Of a stretch of 64,000 bases of DNA, positions 1 to 8,561 are shown one piece after another. Below the pieces are notes generated by a model. The model was not told where the DNA came from, searched no databases, and was given only the letters and a program-made list of their open reading frames with translations. Made by a program: the position numbers and the translations under genes. This stretch comes from Coleofasciculus sp. FACHB-T130 (GTDB taxonomy: Bacteria; Cyanobacteriota; Cyanobacteriia; Cyanobacteriales; FACHB-T130), in NCBI RefSeq assembly GCF_014695375.1, contig NZ_JACJOG010000013.1, forward strand, positions 1 through 64,000, written 5' to 3'. Positions within the stretch are counted from its first letter, which is position 1. Each line of letters opens with the position of its first letter.

Positions 1-47
1 TCCAACATGTTGAGAGATGGTGGGAACTAATTTTTTGTGTTTACACA

Positions 48-335
48 ATGATTAGTTTAAATTCTCCAGCCTTTTTAGGCTTAAATCAATCTTGTAAAAT
101 TGAGACTGAGGTACAAAAAACTAGTTCTATTGATTTTTCAAATCATCAACAATAGAACCATGAATGCGGATGGAGAAATACTATAAATAATTGGCGTCTA
201 ATTATTCAACCACTCTTACTATTTTGGGTAATTTATCCCTAGCTAAACATTTTCCCTGATTCACATTTATTACTAGGATTTAATCATTTAATTGCTGCAA
301 TGAATCAATTTAAACCCTGCTATGCTTCTGGATAA
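48..335 (+). pseudogene. Decayed reading frame, unknown origin
   Basis: One frame runs from an ATG at 48 to a TAA at 333-335. It is interrupted only by two in-frame TAG codons, after about 36 codons and again near position 240. The second half reads like a membrane-protein tail, with a hydrophobic stretch (IIQPLLLFWVIYP) followed by a short polar end. I do not recognise the parent family. The pattern fits an eroded gene, but a chance open frame in AT-rich DNA is possible. The rest of 336-486 shows nothing except a HIP1-like site near 412. Confidence 0.25.
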
Positions 336-486
336 TTTTACTTATTTACTACTTGCTTACTTCGGAAAGTGACAGAAGAAGGTTAGGAAAGGATAATGTA
401 TAAATTTTAGGCGATCGCGATCTAAATAGCGCTGCTTAGTTTTACAATGAATTGGCGAAATCTGGTAGCTCAAAGTCAAAAAATCA

Positions 487-1674
487 ATGGGACACTCTCT
501 GAAGCTTCCTCAAAAAATCATGCTGCTTGGTTCAGGAGAACTCGGCAAAGAATTTGTCATCGCTGCTCAACGTCTAGGCAACCATATCATTGCAGTGGAT
601 CGCTATCATAATGCTCCAGCAATGCAAGTAGCTGATGAATTTGAAGTAATTTCTATGCTCAGTGCTGATGACCTAGAAGCCGTCGTGCAAAAACATCAGC
701 CAAATTTAATTATTCCGGAAATTGAAGCAATTAGGACGGAGAAACTGATTGAATTTGAAAAGAGAGGGTTTACAGTCATTCCAACTGCTACTGCTACCCA
801 TTACACGATGAATCGAGACCGAATTAGAGAACTTGCCCATCAGCAATTAGGACTTAGAACTGCTAAATATGCGTATGCAACAACGCTGGAGGAATTTATT
901 GATGCTTGCGACAAAATTGGGTTTCCCAATGTAGTGAAACCTGTGATGTCATCCTCTGGAAAAGGTCAATCGGTTGTCAATTCGAGCGATGAAGTTGAAG
1001 CGGCATGGAAGTACGCAATTGAAGGTTCTAGAGGAGATACTCAAAAAATTATTGTTGAAGAGTTCATTCCTTTTGAATTAGAAATAACCTTGCTAACGAT
1101 TAAGCAGTGGAATGCTCCAACTATTTTCTGTCCTCCTATTGGTCATCGTCAAGAAAGGGGGGATTATCAAGAATCTTGGCAACCCGCAGCAATGCCAGAA
1201 AACTTGCTTTTGGAAGCGCAGGCGATCGCGCAAAAAGTTACTGATGCTTTGGGAGGCGCTGGAATCTTCGGGGTGGAGTTCTTTATTACCAAAGATTGTG
1301 TAATTTTCTCCGAACTTTCTCCCAGACCTCATGATACAGGAATGGTGACATTAATTTCTCAAAATTTGAATGAATTTGAATTGCATTTAAGAGCAGTTTT
1401 AGGCTTGCCAATTCCTAAAATAGAACTATTAGGAAATTCAGCAAGTGCAGTCATTCTGGCAAGTAAGCATTCAAATTCAATCGCTTTTATGGAGGTGCAA
1501 GAGGCTTTATCTGAACCGAATGTAGATATCCGATTATTTGGAAAGCCAAATTCTCGCCCTAACCGCAGAATGGGAGTCGCTTTGGCGAAAGCAAGTAATG
1601 TCCAAGAGGCGCGGAATAAAGCGACTAAAGCCGCTAGCAAGATTAAAATTGTTAATCAAGACGATCATTATTGA
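487..1674 (+). CDS. purT: Formate-dependent phosphoribosylglycinamide formyltransferase (PurT)
   Basis: PurT is a cytoplasmic ATP-grasp enzyme that makes formyl-GAR from GAR, formate and ATP in purine synthesis. It bypasses the folate-dependent PurN step. The 395-residue product matches the usual family length. The N-terminal nucleotide-binding loop is [11 protein letters not shown] (residues 12-22), followed by the pre-ATP-grasp domain ([11 protein letters not shown]) and the ATP-grasp core with [12 protein letters not shown] near residue 155. The segment GVEFFITKD and the C-terminal [15 protein letters not shown] are typical of PurT and the related PurK. It stands alone on the plus strand. 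An inverted C/G-run hairpin follows about 25 nt after the stop. The start ATG is the first possible in the frame. Confidence 0.95.
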   Translation: MGHSLKLPQKIMLLGSGELGKEFVIAAQRLGNHIIAVDRYHNAPAMQVADEFEVISMLSADDLEAVVQKHQPNLIIPEIEAIRTEKLIEFEKRGFTVIPTATATHYTMNRDRIRELAHQQLGLRTAKYAYATTLEEFIDACDKIGFPNVVKPVMSSSGKGQSVVNSSDEVEAAWKYAIEGSRGDTQKIIVEEFIPFELEITLLTIKQWNAPTIFCPPIGHRQERGDYQESWQPAAMPENLLLEAQAIAQKVTDALGGAGIFGVEFFITKDCVIFSELSPRPHDTGMVTLISQNLNEFELHLRAVLGLPIPKIELLGNSASAVILASKHSNSIAFMEVQEALSEPNVDIRLFGKPNSRPNRRMGVALAKASNVQEARNKATKAASKIKIVNQDDHY

Positions 1675-1699
1675 TGCTTGATTATTAGAAATCCCCCAA

Positions 1700-1718
1700 C
1701 CCCCCTTTTTAAGGGGGG
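1700..1718. repeat. C6/G6 hairpin element downstream of purT
   Basis: Six C and six G flank a short T/A loop, giving an 8-bp stem (CCCCCCTT / AAGGGGGG). It lies in the sequence AATCCCCCAACCCCCCTTTT, a type of short element often scattered in cyanobacterial intergenic DNA. It may end purT transcription, but no long T-run follows on the plus strand. Confidence 0.45.
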
Positions 1719-1828
1719 CTAGGATAAGATTCTACCTTTTGCCAAAAAATATAGGGTGAAGCAAATATTTTGTCTTTAAATATGACAATTATATTAATAG
1801 ATAAATTAGAAGTCAGGAGTTAGTCAAG

Positions 1829-2608
1829 TTGAACGAGCTTATCTTTTCTGATATTCAAAACCATTGGGCGCAAGAGTGTATCAAACAACTACATGAACGA
1901 AATCTAATTAGCGGCTACCCAGATGGCAGTTTTCGTCCGAATGCACAGGTGACGAGGGCGGAGTTTGCGGCGCTGGTGCGAAAAGCGTTTCCCAATACTG
2001 TCCCGATTCGGAATGCGATTAACTTTGTGGATGTACCTTCAAGTCATTGGGCTTATCAGGCGATTCAAATTGTTTATCGGGCTGGTTTTTTGTCTGGCTA
2101 TCCAGATCGCACATTTAAGCCCAGCCAGCCGATTCCGCGAGTGCAAGCTTTGGTGGCTTTGGTGTCGGGGTTGAAGTATGGCGCTACCACAAATCCTAGC
2201 GAGATATTAAAAAAGTATTTTGAGGATGCAGCGCAGATTCCTAATTATGCAATTGGCGCGATCGCATCTGCAACCGAAAAATATCTCGTCGTCAATTATC
2301 CGAATGTCCGACGCTTTAACCCCAATCAGAATGCCACGAGAGACGAGATTGCGGCTTTGATTTGTCGCGCTTTGAGTATTCCTGGCGTGCCCTTGCAGTA
2401 TATTCCAGGGATGGAATTTGTGGTGATTCAACCGCAATTTGATGAAGCTGAAGCTTTTTCGGAAGGATTGGCACGAGTCAAAATTGCTGACAAGTGGGGT
2501 TATATCGATAAAACAGGTAAACTCGTAATCTCGCCACAATTTGATGAAGCGGATGCTTTTTCTGAAGGAGTGGCACTGGTTAGACAATACGCGCCAAAGA
2601 GGCAGTAA
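1829..2608 (+). CDS. SLH-domain protein with C-terminal WG repeats
   Basis: A 259-residue protein with three S-layer homology units: about residues 5-60 (FSDIQNHWA, ISGYPDGSFRP, TRAEFAALV), 65-125 (FVDVPSSHWA, LSGYPDRTFKP) and 130-190. About one and a half WG repeats follow (GYIDKTGKLVISPQFDEADAF). SLH units normally bind cell-wall polymers. However, there is no signal peptide, and the start is a TTG with an upstream CAGGAG at 1814-1819, so secretion is uncertain. Its TAA overlaps the ATG of the next gene (TAATG). That gene continues with a glycosidase-like domain and more WG repeats, so the two look like halves of one function. Confidence 0.85.
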   Translation: MNELIFSDIQNHWAQECIKQLHERNLISGYPDGSFRPNAQVTRAEFAALVRKAFPNTVPIRNAINFVDVPSSHWAYQAIQIVYRAGFLSGYPDRTFKPSQPIPRVQALVALVSGLKYGATTNPSEILKKYFEDAAQIPNYAIGAIASATEKYLVVNYPNVRRFNPNQNATRDEIAALICRALSIPGVPLQYIPGMEFVVIQPQFDEAEAFSEGLARVKIADKWGYIDKTGKLVISPQFDEADAFSEGVALVRQYAPKRQ

Positions 2609-4575
2609 TGGAAACTCGCGGTGTCTGGATTACCACGACAGATAGCAAAGTCCTGAATTCTCGGCAAAACATTGCTGCGGCGATGGATTTCCTCGCTCAA
2701 ACTGGGTTCAATGTGGTTTTTCCTGTTATTTGGAATAGTGCCTTTACGCTATATCCCAGTAAAGTGATGCGAGACAATTTTGGGGTCGAAATTGATCCGC
2801 GATATCGCGATCGCGATCCCTTAGCTGAAATGGTAACTGAGGCGCGTCGAGTCGGACTTGCGGTGATTCCCTGGTTTGAATACGGATTCGCCGCTTCTTA
2901 CAATCAAAATGGCGGGCATATTCTCGCGAAAAAACCTGATTGGGGTGCCCGCGATAACAGCGGGAATTTAGTTAAAAAGAACAGTTTCGAGTGGATGAAT
3001 GCCCTTGATTCTGAAGTGCAGGAATTCTTACTCAATTTAGTGCTAGAAGTTGTCAAAAATTACGATATTAGCGGCATTCAAGGGGACGATCGCCTGCCTG
3101 CACTTCCAAGCGAAGGGGGCTACGATCGAAGAACAAGCGATCGCTACTTTCAGCAGTTCCTCCAAAATCCTCCGCAAAACCCAAAAGATCCGCAATGGCT
3201 TCAGTGGCGTGCGGATATTCTCACCGATTTTTTAACTCGTCTCTACCAAGAAGTCATTAATATTAAGCCAGACTTGCTGATTTCACTGGCACCAAGTCCC
3301 CACGGTTGGGCACTTCAAGAATATCTGCAAGATCCCAAAGCTTGGAGCGATCGCGGGTTAGTTGATATGATGCATCCACAGTTGTATCGCCGCGATTTCT
3401 CTAGTTACAAACAACTGGTTGATAGTCTTGTCGCCCAGCAATTTACCGCCGCACAACTACCAACCCTGATACCCGGTATTTTACTCAAAGTCGGTGGATA
3501 TCGCATCAGCGCCGAATACTTGTTGCAAGCGATCGCTTACAATCGCTTTCGTGGCATCCAAGGCGAAGTTTTCTTCTTCTACGAAGGTCTGCGAGAAGAC
3601 AATGACGCCTTAGCGAAAGCCTTGCGTTCTGGCCCCTACTCCCAGCCTGCACCCTTTAATCCCTCACCATTAAAACAGCTTGGCTTTACCAATCGCAGAA
3701 TTGGTGGCAAATATAGCTATATCGACACGACCGGGAAAAGTGTCAGCCAGCCCCAATTTGACTGGGTGGATTCTTTTCATAGCGGGCTGGCGCGGGTCAA
3801 AATGGGCTACAAGTGGAGCTTTATTGATACTACTGGAAAATTGATTAGCCGATTCCAATTTGATAGCGCTGAGTATTTTAGAGAAGGGATGGCAGCGATA
3901 AAAATTGGTAGCAAATATGGTTATCTCGATAATACGGGGAAACTCGTCATTCCGCTGCAATTTGATGAAGCTAAGTCTTTTTCAGAAGGGTTGGCAGCAG
4001 TCAAGATAGAGAACAAGTGGGGCTACATCGATCGGAGGAACACTAAGGCGCTAGATGCTCCTCAGGGTTGGATCAACAACTTTCTGCTTCGCTTCCAAAC
4101 TATTTTTAATCCAAACACCCTCACAATTCCTCCGCAATTTGATAGCGCTGATGCCTTTTCGGAAGGAATGGCACGCATTGGTGTTGGTGGAAAATATGGT
4201 TATATTGACACGACGGGAAAGCTGGTAATATTGCCACAATTTGAGGACGCTAAATCTTTTTCAGAAAAATTAGCAGCGGTAAAACTTGCTGGGAAATGGC
4301 AGTATATCGATAAAACTGGGAAGGTGGTAATTTTGCCGCAATTTGAGGATGCTGAGTCTTTTGTAGAAGGGCTAGCAGCAGTCAAAATTGCTGGCAAGTG
4401 GGGCTATATTAACAAGATAGGAAAGCTGGTCATTCCTACAGAATTTGACAACGCGCAATCCTTTTCCCAAGGATTGGCGCTGGTTAATATTGGTGGATCG
4501 TGGCGTTCCGGTGAGAATGGGGAATTGTCTTTCAGCGGCGGGAAGTGGGGCTACACTCGGAATGTGCTGTCTTGA
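2608..4575 (+). CDS. GHL10-like glycoside hydrolase domain with WG repeat array
   Basis: A 655-residue protein. Residues 1-350 resemble the family-10 glycosyl-hydrolase-like (GHL10) domain: it starts METRGVWITTTDSKVL, has VVFPVIWNSAFTLYPS, and contains acidic residues in GIQGDD and DMMHPQLY, as in TIM-barrel glycosidases. From about residue 360 to the end there are roughly eight WG repeats of the form KWGYIDKTGKLVIxPQFDxAxxF. No signal peptide is seen. The start ATG overlaps the previous stop by one base, so translation is probably coupled to the SLH/WG gene. The substrate is unknown; a cell-wall or extracellular glycan is a guess from the family. One WG unit is interrupted by an unrelated ~25-residue stretch near residue 475. 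Confidence 0.85.
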   Translation: METRGVWITTTDSKVLNSRQNIAAAMDFLAQTGFNVVFPVIWNSAFTLYPSKVMRDNFGVEIDPRYRDRDPLAEMVTEARRVGLAVIPWFEYGFAASYNQNGGHILAKKPDWGARDNSGNLVKKNSFEWMNALDSEVQEFLLNLVLEVVKNYDISGIQGDDRLPALPSEGGYDRRTSDRYFQQFLQNPPQNPKDPQWLQWRADILTDFLTRLYQEVINIKPDLLISLAPSPHGWALQEYLQDPKAWSDRGLVDMMHPQLYRRDFSSYKQLVDSLVAQQFTAAQLPTLIPGILLKVGGYRISAEYLLQAIAYNRFRGIQGEVFFFYEGLREDNDALAKALRSGPYSQPAPFNPSPLKQLGFTNRRIGGKYSYIDTTGKSVSQPQFDWVDSFHSGLARVKMGYKWSFIDTTGKLISRFQFDSAEYFREGMAAIKIGSKYGYLDNTGKLVIPLQFDEAKSFSEGLAAVKIENKWGYIDRRNTKALDAPQGWINNFLLRFQTIFNPNTLTIPPQFDSADAFSEGMARIGVGGKYGYIDTTGKLVILPQFEDAKSFSEKLAAVKLAGKWQYIDKTGKVVILPQFEDAESFVEGLAAVKIAGKWGYINKIGKLVIPTEFDNAQSFSQGLALVNIGGSWRSGENGELSFSGGKWGYTRNVLS

Positions 4576-4610
4576 AGGGCTGAGGGCTGTAAGGGTGAGT
4601 TTCCCGGTCG

Positions 4611-5471
4611 CTACTGAGTTGCGGGTGGCAAACGCGATCGCACAGACTGAGCAAATTCCTCGCGTCCAATCTCCAATTGTGGTGGAACGCCGTTGGGATA
4701 GGTTTGAGAGATCAAAGCTTGTAGTTTTTGAATTCGGTTCTCAGGGTTGGGGTGGGTGCTGAAAAACTCCGGAGATTGACCGCCACTCCTGGCACTCGCC
4801 AGAATCTGCATCACTTCAACACTAGCTTTAGGGTTGTATCCAGCTTGCGCCATAAACTGAACGCCAAGGCGATCGCTTTCTAGTTCGTCCTCCCGTCCGT
4901 AGCGCAGATTGACAATCTGGTTCACTGCTTGGGCAATCACTTGTGCCTGCCGACCGCCACCTTGGTCGTCACTCGCCGCAACTCCAACCGCTGTTACCAG
5001 TGCTGTACCAAGTTGCTGCTTTGCCAAGCGTTCCGCCCCGTGTCGTCCCACAACGTGCCCGACCTCGTGCCCCAACACAGACGCCAGTTGTGCTTCAGAA
5101 GAAAGACGACGCAGCAAACCCGCAGTAATGAAAATTTGTCCTCCCGGCAACGCGAAGGCATTAATCGTTTGAGGGTCGCGCAGCAGATGAAATTCAAAGG
5201 GATAGCCGGAAGTCTTCGCCTTTGACTCCTGCACTACCTCATTTCCTACTTTGTCAATATACTTTTGTAGCGCCGGATCTGGGTACAGACCGCCAAATTT
5301 CGCCGCCATTTGCGATCGCGCTTGCAGTCCCAAGACGACTTCCTCCTTTGGCGAAAGTTGCACCCGCTGCTTTTCCCCAGTTACCGGGTTCTCCACTGTC
5401 GTAGTGCAGTAACTAACTAACCCAAATAGCATAAGTAACAGTGCAATTCCCAGCCGGATCAGCGCTCTCAC
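4611..5471 (-). CDS. M48-family zinc metalloprotease, secreted or lipoprotein
   Basis: A 286-residue M48 peptidase of the BepA/LoiP-like secreted type. A basic and hydrophobic N-terminus (RALIRLGIALLLMLFGLV) ends at Cys22, but the residues before it do not form a standard lipobox. The zinc motif HEVGH is at residues 135-139, and the third-ligand region is DELESDRLG near residue 195. These enzymes usually act in envelope protein quality control. It is transcribed towards the WG-repeat gene and faces away from the GlsB-like gene. Family assignment is firm; the substrate is unknown. Confidence 0.92.
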   Translation of the reverse strand: MRALIRLGIALLLMLFGLVSYCTTTVENPVTGEKQRVQLSPKEEVVLGLQARSQMAAKFGGLYPDPALQKYIDKVGNEVVQESKAKTSGYPFEFHLLRDPQTINAFALPGGQIFITAGLLRRLSSEAQLASVLGHEVGHVVGRHGAERLAKQQLGTALVTAVGVAASDDQGGGRQAQVIAQAVNQIVNLRYGREDELESDRLGVQFMAQAGYNPKASVEVMQILASARSGGQSPEFFSTHPNPENRIQKLQALISQTYPNGVPPQLEIGREEFAQSVRSRLPPATQ

Positions 5472-5814
5472 TGCTTATTCCCCCGATTTATTCGTCCGGA
5501 GATTATCATACTGCTCGGCAATCTAACATCAGTCCGAAGGATGCTTTATTTAACTTTTTTGTAGGATAAAGGCAATTCTAGAGCTTGAAGCTAAGCGTTT
5601 ATCTTCTTTTACCCCAATGTTAAATATTATTAATTGACTGGAAAGTTCGGTGCAATCAATAGAGGAATTAGCGCTGTAGGAACCTGAACGTGAAAAGAAT
5701 ACTGTTTGCCTATCTTTTGGGGTAAAGACACTTATATCGTGTGGCAGATAGGATTGCTCTATTTGAACTGTTAATCTGTAAATGTAAAGAAGAGACTATT
5801 AAGGAATCAGAACC
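5472..5814. other. Intergenic region between divergent M48 and GlsB-like genes
   Basis: 343 bases with no gene. It should hold promoters for both neighbours. A 10-bp inverted repeat with a ~100-nt gap is present: TTTACCCCAA at 5608-5617 and TTGGGGTAAA at 5717-5726. Its role is unknown. An AAGGA ribosome site lies at 5800-5804, before the plus-strand gene. Confidence 0.5.
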
Positions 5815-6084
5815 ATGAACATTATTGCTTGGATCGTTTTAGGTCTGATTGCTGGTGCAATTGCTAAAGCTATTTATCCGGGTCATCAAGGCGGTGGTAT
5901 TCTAGGAACCATCGTACTAGGAATCATTGGAGCTTTCGTAGGCGGTAGTATCGGTACTTTCCTGCAAACGGGGACTCTACAATTAGCAGCTTCTAGCTTG
6001 AGCATTCCTGGAATCATTGTCGCTGTTTTAGGCGCAATTGTTGCAGTCTTCCTGTGGAACTTACTCACTCGCCGCGCCGCTTAA
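5815..6084 (+). CDS. GlsB/YeaQ/YmgE-family small membrane protein
   Basis: An 89-residue hydrophobic protein with three predicted membrane segments and Gly-rich turns: IIAWIVLGLIAGAIAKAI, then GGILGTIVLGIIGAFVGG, then IPGIIVAVLGAIVAVFLW. Length and pattern match the transglycosylase-associated / GlsB stress-membrane family, whose exact function is poorly known. A good AAGGA ribosome site precedes the ATG. It is monocistronic, followed by a small hairpin (6095-6117) and a longer one (6235-6261). Confidence 0.9.
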   Translation: MNIIAWIVLGLIAGAIAKAIYPGHQGGGILGTIVLGIIGAFVGGSIGTFLQTGTLQLAASSLSIPGIIVAVLGAIVAVFLWNLLTRRAA

Positions 6085-6234
6085 GTAGCGCTACATCTGC
6101 CACTTCGTTCGGCAGATTCACAATGCTCAATCTGCGATCGCAGCTCTTGGGCAAGTCTTGGGCAACTGATTAATTTTCAAGGAAGTGAAAATTGCGTTGT
6201 AATAGACGACAGGTAAGTAGTATACGCCTCGTCA

Positions 6235-6261
6235 GTAGGGGAGTATCATAGACTCCCCTAC
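6235..6261. terminator. Perfect 10-bp hairpin downstream of the GlsB-like gene
   Basis: GTAGGGGAGT and ACTCCCCTAC flank a 7-nt loop. There is only a short T-containing tail (ACTTTC). It sits in the 386-base gene-free stretch 6085-6470, which otherwise shows a weaker ATCTGCC/GGCAGAT hairpin at 6095-6117 and no gene. Confidence 0.45.
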
Positions 6262-6470
6262 ACTTTCAATGCAATGAGATCGAGGAACGCGATCGCTTGG
6301 AGCAAGATTGATATTTTTTGATTGAAGTATGATTCGGGAATTCTCAATCTTGCTATACATAGTTATTTTATGGCTTTGAAAATAGCTTTAAAATAATTGC
6401 CAGAGCCTTGCATCTACCATTCGTATAAAAGTTCAAGATAAAAATTGAAGTGTGAAACCGCAGGCTGCAA

Positions 6471-7178
6471 CTATAGCCCTGCGAACCATTCATAACCTTG
6501 ATCTTCCCAATAGCCCTTATAAGGTAACAAATCGCCAACTAGCGTAATGCTTGTCACCCATTTGCTTTGCTTGTAGCCGAGTTTAATCGGGGAAGCTAGA
6601 CGTAGAGGGGCACCATTTTCAACCGATAAAGGTTGACTATTTTTTTGATACGCCATGAGAGTTTGGGGATGCAACGCAGAAGCGATATCCCAACTTTCGT
6701 AATAACCATCCGCCGATTTAAAGTAAGCATAGCGGACATTCGCTTTTGGTTGCGCTAGAGATACAATTTCCCGCAGTTGGATTCCCCCCCACTGCACAAT
6801 TGCCGCCCAACCTTCGACGCAGACATGGCGAATTGTCATTGAGGATAAAGGCATTTGCTGAAGATCCGCCATACTAAGACTCAAAGGATTATTAACCTCG
6901 CCATTTACATTTAGGCGAAACGCAACAGGGTCTATTTGTGGCGTAAAGTCAAATGTATTAATAATTAAAGCATCTGGCTCAATCTGGCTAGCAGGAAATT
7001 CAGGTACAGGTTTTTGCGGATTTAGCAGTAACTCTTCAACACTTTGGTTGAGGGGTTCAAAAGCTTTACCTGCAATCCCCTCAAACACGCTGAACGCACA
7101 ACCCCCCAGAAGTAAGCTAATACTAGAAAGTCCTGAGAATTGCAGAAATCTGCGACGGGGAACTTGAATCAAGTTCAT
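6471..7178 (-). CDS. Sulfite-oxidase-fold molybdopterin oxidoreductase, Tat lipoprotein
   Basis: A 235-residue protein of the sulfite oxidase / MsrP-like molybdopterin family. The N-terminus has a twin-arginine motif (RRRFLQFSG, residues 8-16) and a lipobox (LLGGC), so a folded, membrane-anchored periplasmic enzyme is expected. The conserved Cys that binds molybdenum in this family is in RHVCVEGW near residue 118, and the segments AYFKSADGYYESWD and GAPLRLASPIKLGYKQSKWV are typical. The cytochrome b gene lies just upstream on the same strand, so the pair probably exchanges electrons with the quinone pool. The substrate cannot be read from the sequence. Confidence 0.9.
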   Translation of the reverse strand: MNLIQVPRRRFLQFSGLSSISLLLGGCAFSVFEGIAGKAFEPLNQSVEELLLNPQKPVPEFPASQIEPDALIINTFDFTPQIDPVAFRLNVNGEVNNPLSLSMADLQQMPLSSMTIRHVCVEGWAAIVQWGGIQLREIVSLAQPKANVRYAYFKSADGYYESWDIASALHPQTLMAYQKNSQPLSVENGAPLRLASPIKLGYKQSKWVTSITLVGDLLPYKGYWEDQGYEWFAGL

Positions 7179-7337
7179 AAAATATCTCTACTAAAATATT
7201 CAATAACTTAAATAGCAACCTCTTCCTTTAAGAGTTCCTGTAAGAAACCCAGTGAACTCATTTTAAAGAAGGAAACTAGATTGATAATGAGCTTTAGGAT
7301 TGTTGTAATCCAACCTACAGCTCATTATAAAATACCG

Positions 7338-7946
7338 CTACCAGAACATAGAATCAATTAAACGAGAACCTCCTACTTTAAGAGCTAGCCAAGAGTGAAC
7401 CATTGCAAAGAGTATGACAGTTGGCACACTCATAAAGTGAACAATTCGCAATGCTTGCCAATCGCCAAATAAATCAACAATCCAGTGAAATTGAGCTGGT
7501 TTATACATTCCCAGTCCGCTTAGCAAAGCGAGCAGTAAAATCGGAATAATCGCGGTGTAAGCAATTCGATGCCAAGCATAAGCAATGCGCTTGGGGTTGT
7601 GGCTCAATTGCAGTGCCTTCACATCCTTCTCACCTACAAATCGATGCTTCCAGCGCCGAGTTATCAAAATATAAATCCCGTACCAAACTAAATTTAGAGC
7701 AAATAGCCACATGGCAGCAAAATGCCAGTGTCTACCTCCAGCAAGCCAGCCGCCTAGCAAAAACAAGGGTGGAAAATGCCAACCACCGCGTCCGCCAAAA
7801 ACCGGATTAGCATTGTAAATCTGTAGTCCGCTGGTAATCATTAAAAGCAAGCTAATAATGTTGATCCAGTGAAATGATTTTACCGCCAAAGCTTGTGTCG
7901 GTAGCAGTGGGGGGCGAGGTGTTTGGGAGGAAATAGACGAACTCAT
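7338..7946 (-). CDS. Cytochrome b561-type membrane subunit
   Basis: A 202-residue protein with four or five membrane helices and His residues in helix contexts suited to heme b (AVKSFHWINIISLLLMITSG, LAGGRHWHFAAMWLFALN, AYAWHRIAYTAIIPILL, RIVHFMSVPTVILFAMVHSW). This is the di-heme cytochrome b/b6 domain seen with molybdoenzymes, formate dehydrogenases and hydrogenases. It lies 159 nt upstream of the molybdopterin oxidoreductase on the same strand and is likely its quinone-linked partner. Confidence 0.88.
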   Translation of the reverse strand: MSSSISSQTPRPPLLPTQALAVKSFHWINIISLLLMITSGLQIYNANPVFGGRGGWHFPPLFLLGGWLAGGRHWHFAAMWLFALNLVWYGIYILITRRWKHRFVGEKDVKALQLSHNPKRIAYAWHRIAYTAIIPILLLALLSGLGMYKPAQFHWIVDLFGDWQALRIVHFMSVPTVILFAMVHSWLALKVGGSRLIDSMFW

Positions 7947-8039
7947 AGATTTATAAGTATAAATTTATCTTTTTTTGATTTCATCTTAAACACTATCTTC
8001 TCACATCAAAACTCAAAACTCTTCTTACCAATTTTCTAT

Positions 8040-8477
8040 TCAAACCGTTTCTCCTTTTACTGGCACTAAATAACACCCAGTAATTTTCCATTTACCCTGA
8101 GATTGCTTTTTCATCAGATAAAGTGCCCTGATCAAATTCCCATCTCGATCGAGTAGAAGCACTTGCTGAGCTGGGAATCCTTCAATTGTGGTCATGTTCT
8201 CAAACATCACGGAACGAGGACGATGAACTGGTTGATAAGCAGCCTTCACCATCCTTAAAAAGTTGTCTGGCGTCCCGAATTGAGCTTGAATTTCAGAGCT
8301 AGCAAAGGAGAAAGCTCCTTCAGCATCGTCTTTCTGAAATGCTTCCAGTTGGTTAGAAATCACAGAACGGATAATCAGGCGATCGCTATCAGTTACTTCC
8401 ATTTGTTGAGCTTTAACAGGTAAGGTGAGCGGTAAAAAAGCCAGCAAGAATTTCAGGAAACAACGGACGCAACGCAT
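8040..8477 (-). CDS. DUF4864 secreted protein
   Basis: A 145-residue protein with a signal peptide (RCFLKFLLAFLPLTLPVKAQQ). The mature domain matches the DUF4864 pattern: RLIIRSVISNQLEAFQKDD at its start, AFSFASSEIQAQFGTPDNF in the middle, and YLMKKQSQGKWKITGCYLVP at the end. The fold resembles SnoaL/NTF2-like domains; function is unknown. It precedes the cytochrome b and molybdoenzyme genes on the same strand and may be co-transcribed with them. Confidence 0.82.
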   Translation of the reverse strand: MRCVRCFLKFLLAFLPLTLPVKAQQMEVTDSDRLIIRSVISNQLEAFQKDDAEGAFSFASSEIQAQFGTPDNFLRMVKAAYQPVHRPRSVMFENMTTIEGFPAQQVLLLDRDGNLIRALYLMKKQSQGKWKITGCYLVPVKGETV

Positions 8478-8561
8478 CTGAAAATTATTTTGACCTATCG
8501 GAGATTTTAATCTGGATTAGCAAGCCGGATTGGAATGAGCCAAGAACTCCGTTAGGCTCAA

